Source: Loxodes magnus
Lineage: Eukaryota > Ciliophora > Karyorelictea > Loxodida > Loxodidae
Assembly (NCBI GenBank): GCA_946699065.1
Contig: CAMPDV010000135.1
Location: 186,001 to 250,000, forward strand
Direction: 5' to 3'
Length of the DNA stretch: 64,000 nt
Shown: piece by piece, positions 61,601 through 64,000 of the stretch
How the letters are laid out: the number at the start of each line of letters is the position of its first letter
Position numbering within the stretch: position 1 is the stretch's first letter
Program-made: the position numbers and the translations under genes
Notes under the pieces: generated by a model
Database searches by the model: none
Told to the model about the DNA's origin: nothing
Seen by the model: the letters and a program-made list of their open reading frames with translations, nothing else

Positions 61601-64000
61601 TATAAGAGCATCGCACTATTAGCAATTACTTTAGGTAAAGAGTTCATGCTAAAAAGAATATTTTCTTTATAGCTACTTCTAAATAAATCGCCCAGGATAT
61701 TACAAATTTGCAGCATCAAACTACCATTTTTTTGAATAAAACATATCATCCTTTGAAATGAATTTGTGTGTTTCTAATTGAGATTATACGAGAAAGTAAT
61801 GTGTTAGGAAATAAGTTTATGGTGCTGTTCCTTGTAACTTAAAGCCAAGTTAAGATTCAAATATATTAATACTAGGAGATTTAAATTCTAGCTATAGCAA
61901 CATAATTAGATCTTTCGATTCATTAACTCTTTGGCCTTATTAAGGTAGAAGAGGTTAGGAATTATTGGATAATCCTTATTAGACTGCATGCTAATTCTTC
62001 CTATCTCAAATACTTACTTTTCCAGATGGTTGCTTGGGACCATCATATACTGGAGTTTAATTAAAATTGTTCAAGGAGTATAAGAAACAAAATATTTACT
62101 AAGAAAAGCTATCTAATTACTTTGAAATTGATTAAATATACTAAGATATTAGTAAAGCTAAGCTAAGTTTTGTATTTTGGTTTAAGATTCAAGTAATAGA
62201 CACTCAAAACTAATAGACTATTTTGAAGTTTATAGGACCAACTGATCAGCATATGGAGATTAACCAAAACTAAAATATAATATAGTTTTCATTGAGTGAC
62301 GACTAATTAGTAGACTAATATCTATTTGAAGTAAATACACTATAATGGATATTTATGTCTTTAGATTTTACTTTTAGCTAAAACTCTTAAACCTTAAATT
62401 TTAATATAAAGGAGTGAAATTAAAATAGACCTTAAGGAGTATAACTTGATATATCTGATTTTGACTTTGATATCTTTGATATCTTTGATTATATAGAAAT
62501 AAGCGGAAATAATTAAAATACCTTTATTGACTATTTTGATTTCAGGTTAACTTATGGAGCTATTTCGTAAGAAGATCCCATACTTTTAGAATTCTTTATG
62601 GAAAATTAGTGCTAATGCCCCAATTCTTGCTTAGGACCAGTTGAATGCAGTATTGAAGATTTAACTTGATATTAAATAACTAATATAGGATTTGCTAAAT
62701 CTTTGGGATATGAATAGAGAGCAAAAATACTGAATTACTAGAAATAATTCCTAGATATAGAATATTCTATCACAGTTTGATTTAAATAAAGCTAATATAT
62801 AGATGCTTAAATATTGAAAGTATAAGTAGATACTTGATAAATATCTTTCCAAATTAATAGCTAATAGCAGGTAGCATTATTAGACAGTAACTAATAGTTA
62901 ATTCAAAGTTCTGATTATAAGATTAAGATTAATACTTGAACTTTATTAATTTTTAGATTTTCTGTATATAGATAAATTATTTCAACTGTCTTCTTAGAAA
63001 ATTTGAATTTAAATTATAGTGAACTAATTGCATGATAATAGGAAGTAAAGGCTTTTAAAAACAATGATACTATTATAGTGGGATATAACGATTAAGCACT
63101 TTAATAAAATAACTATGCAATAGTTTATGATGCTAAGTATTTTTCTACTTTCTTAACATATTCACAAATATTCCAACTTTAATAAGCAAACATACTTGAT
63201 TGTAACCAAAACGCTAATCAAGAAGGAAGTTATTGACTTATTGGCCTAAAGAATTGCCCAACACCATAAATAATGAACTGTTAAAACAGGTTGTAAGCAA
63301 ATTCTTAGTGTCTTAGTACTTGTGAGCCAGGGTTTACTTTGATTGAAAAGGATTGCATAAAATGTAGTTCTCATTAAGATAGATGCTAATATATCAACTC
63401 AGTTTTCATTCCAATTACTTGCTAATAAGGCTATTACTTAGATCAAACTTCTAAAGAGTGTGTGACAACATGTTTAATAGGATATTTCATCAAAAATGGA
63501 GAGTGCTAGAAATGTCCTTCTAATTGTTAAGAATGTCTTTAAGAAGATGAATGCGTTTCATGTAGTTCTGGCTATCTTTCTCCATATTTAAATGAATGTG
63601 TTGAATCATGTCCTTCTGGATGATAAGTTCAAGATTCTAAATGTCAATAATGCCCATAATTTTGTGAAGAGTGTTAAAATGGATAATGCACTTCATGTAA
63701 AGACCCAAATCTATTTCCTCCAGATTGTAATTGAAACTATGGTTTAAAATATTCATATTGGGCTTCCTCGTTATAAGATTATAATTGCTCTACTAATTTT
63801 AGTGTATAGTAGATAGAGAATAAAAGCAATGCCACTTAATCCTAAGTTAATAATTCCCAATGCTCAAATTTGTGTAATGAATGCTTAGGAAATTCCATCC
63901 TTTAATGTAAAAATTGCTTAGACACACTTTATTCCTACTAAAATCAGCCAACTTTTTGTGTTTGCTCATCTCCAAATGTATTTGATTTTACAACTAGTAG
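58623..64000 (+). pseudogene. Giant receptor gene copy 2, 3' part after the LINE (runs off the window)
   Basis: The giant-gene frame resumes at codon AAT 58623 and stays open to the window end, equivalent to copy 1 position about 17071 (residue about 2000). It encodes the LamG-like modules and the first furin-like Cys-rich block. Up to about 59403 it differs strongly from copy 1; from there on it is nearly identical (about 9 differences in the 1020 bases compared by eye). The two small indels seen near 61893 and 62237 are each three bases, so the frame is kept. One change turns a Leu codon TTA into TGA at 63234-63236, Trp or a possible stop under this code. Whether this half is still expressed is unknown; the LINE separates it from its promoter and signal peptide. 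Confidence 0.8.

Overview
The window is very AT-rich, gene-sparse ciliate DNA. Long protein-like frames make sense only if TAA and TAG are read as glutamine and TGA as tryptophan. Recognisable genes nevertheless all end at a TGA. This fits the karyorelict code (Loxodes/Parduczia type, UGA both Trp and stop) better than the Condylostoma code. I see no telomere, rRNA, tRNA or CRISPR. A standard-code ORF search is almost useless here because every real gene is full of TAA and TAG. By the same token, long open frames prove little, so calls rest on protein content.

Layout. 0.8-6.6 kb holds a GT32-type glycosyltransferase (+), an ankyrin-repeat protein (-), a Q-rich unknown (+) and a coiled-coil protein (+). 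6.8-33.3 kb is duplication unit 1: a ubiquitin-specific protease-like gene, an F-box-like gene and one intron-free-looking 7410-codon gene. That gene encodes a giant membrane protein with a signal peptide, LamG/ConA-like modules, Cys-rich furin-like blocks, a parallel beta-helix, about eight membrane helices and a cytoplasmic Kelch propeller. 34.2-39.8 kb is a cluster of four related, decayed coiled-coil plus CCHC zinc-knuckle genes in both orientations. 41.5-43.0 kb carries an uncertain multi-pass membrane protein gene. 43-47.6 kb holds nothing I recognise.

47.6-64.0 kb is duplication unit 2. The USP and F-box genes are now relics. The giant gene is repeated but split by a full-length LINE (52574-58622) that has 15-base target duplications, a TTTAAA-repeat tail and one uninterrupted 1971-codon frame (coiled coil, AP endonuclease, reverse transcriptase, zinc finger). 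Downstream of about 59403 the second giant copy is about 99% identical to the first by eye, while upstream it is only about 75-80% identical. This step suggests gene conversion. The window ends inside copy 2.

Functional theme (inference). Four ubiquitin-type parts lie around the receptor: USP, F-box, ankyrin with an F-box/SOCS-box-like tail, and the receptor's own Kelch domain. Only the USP, F-box and receptor were duplicated together.
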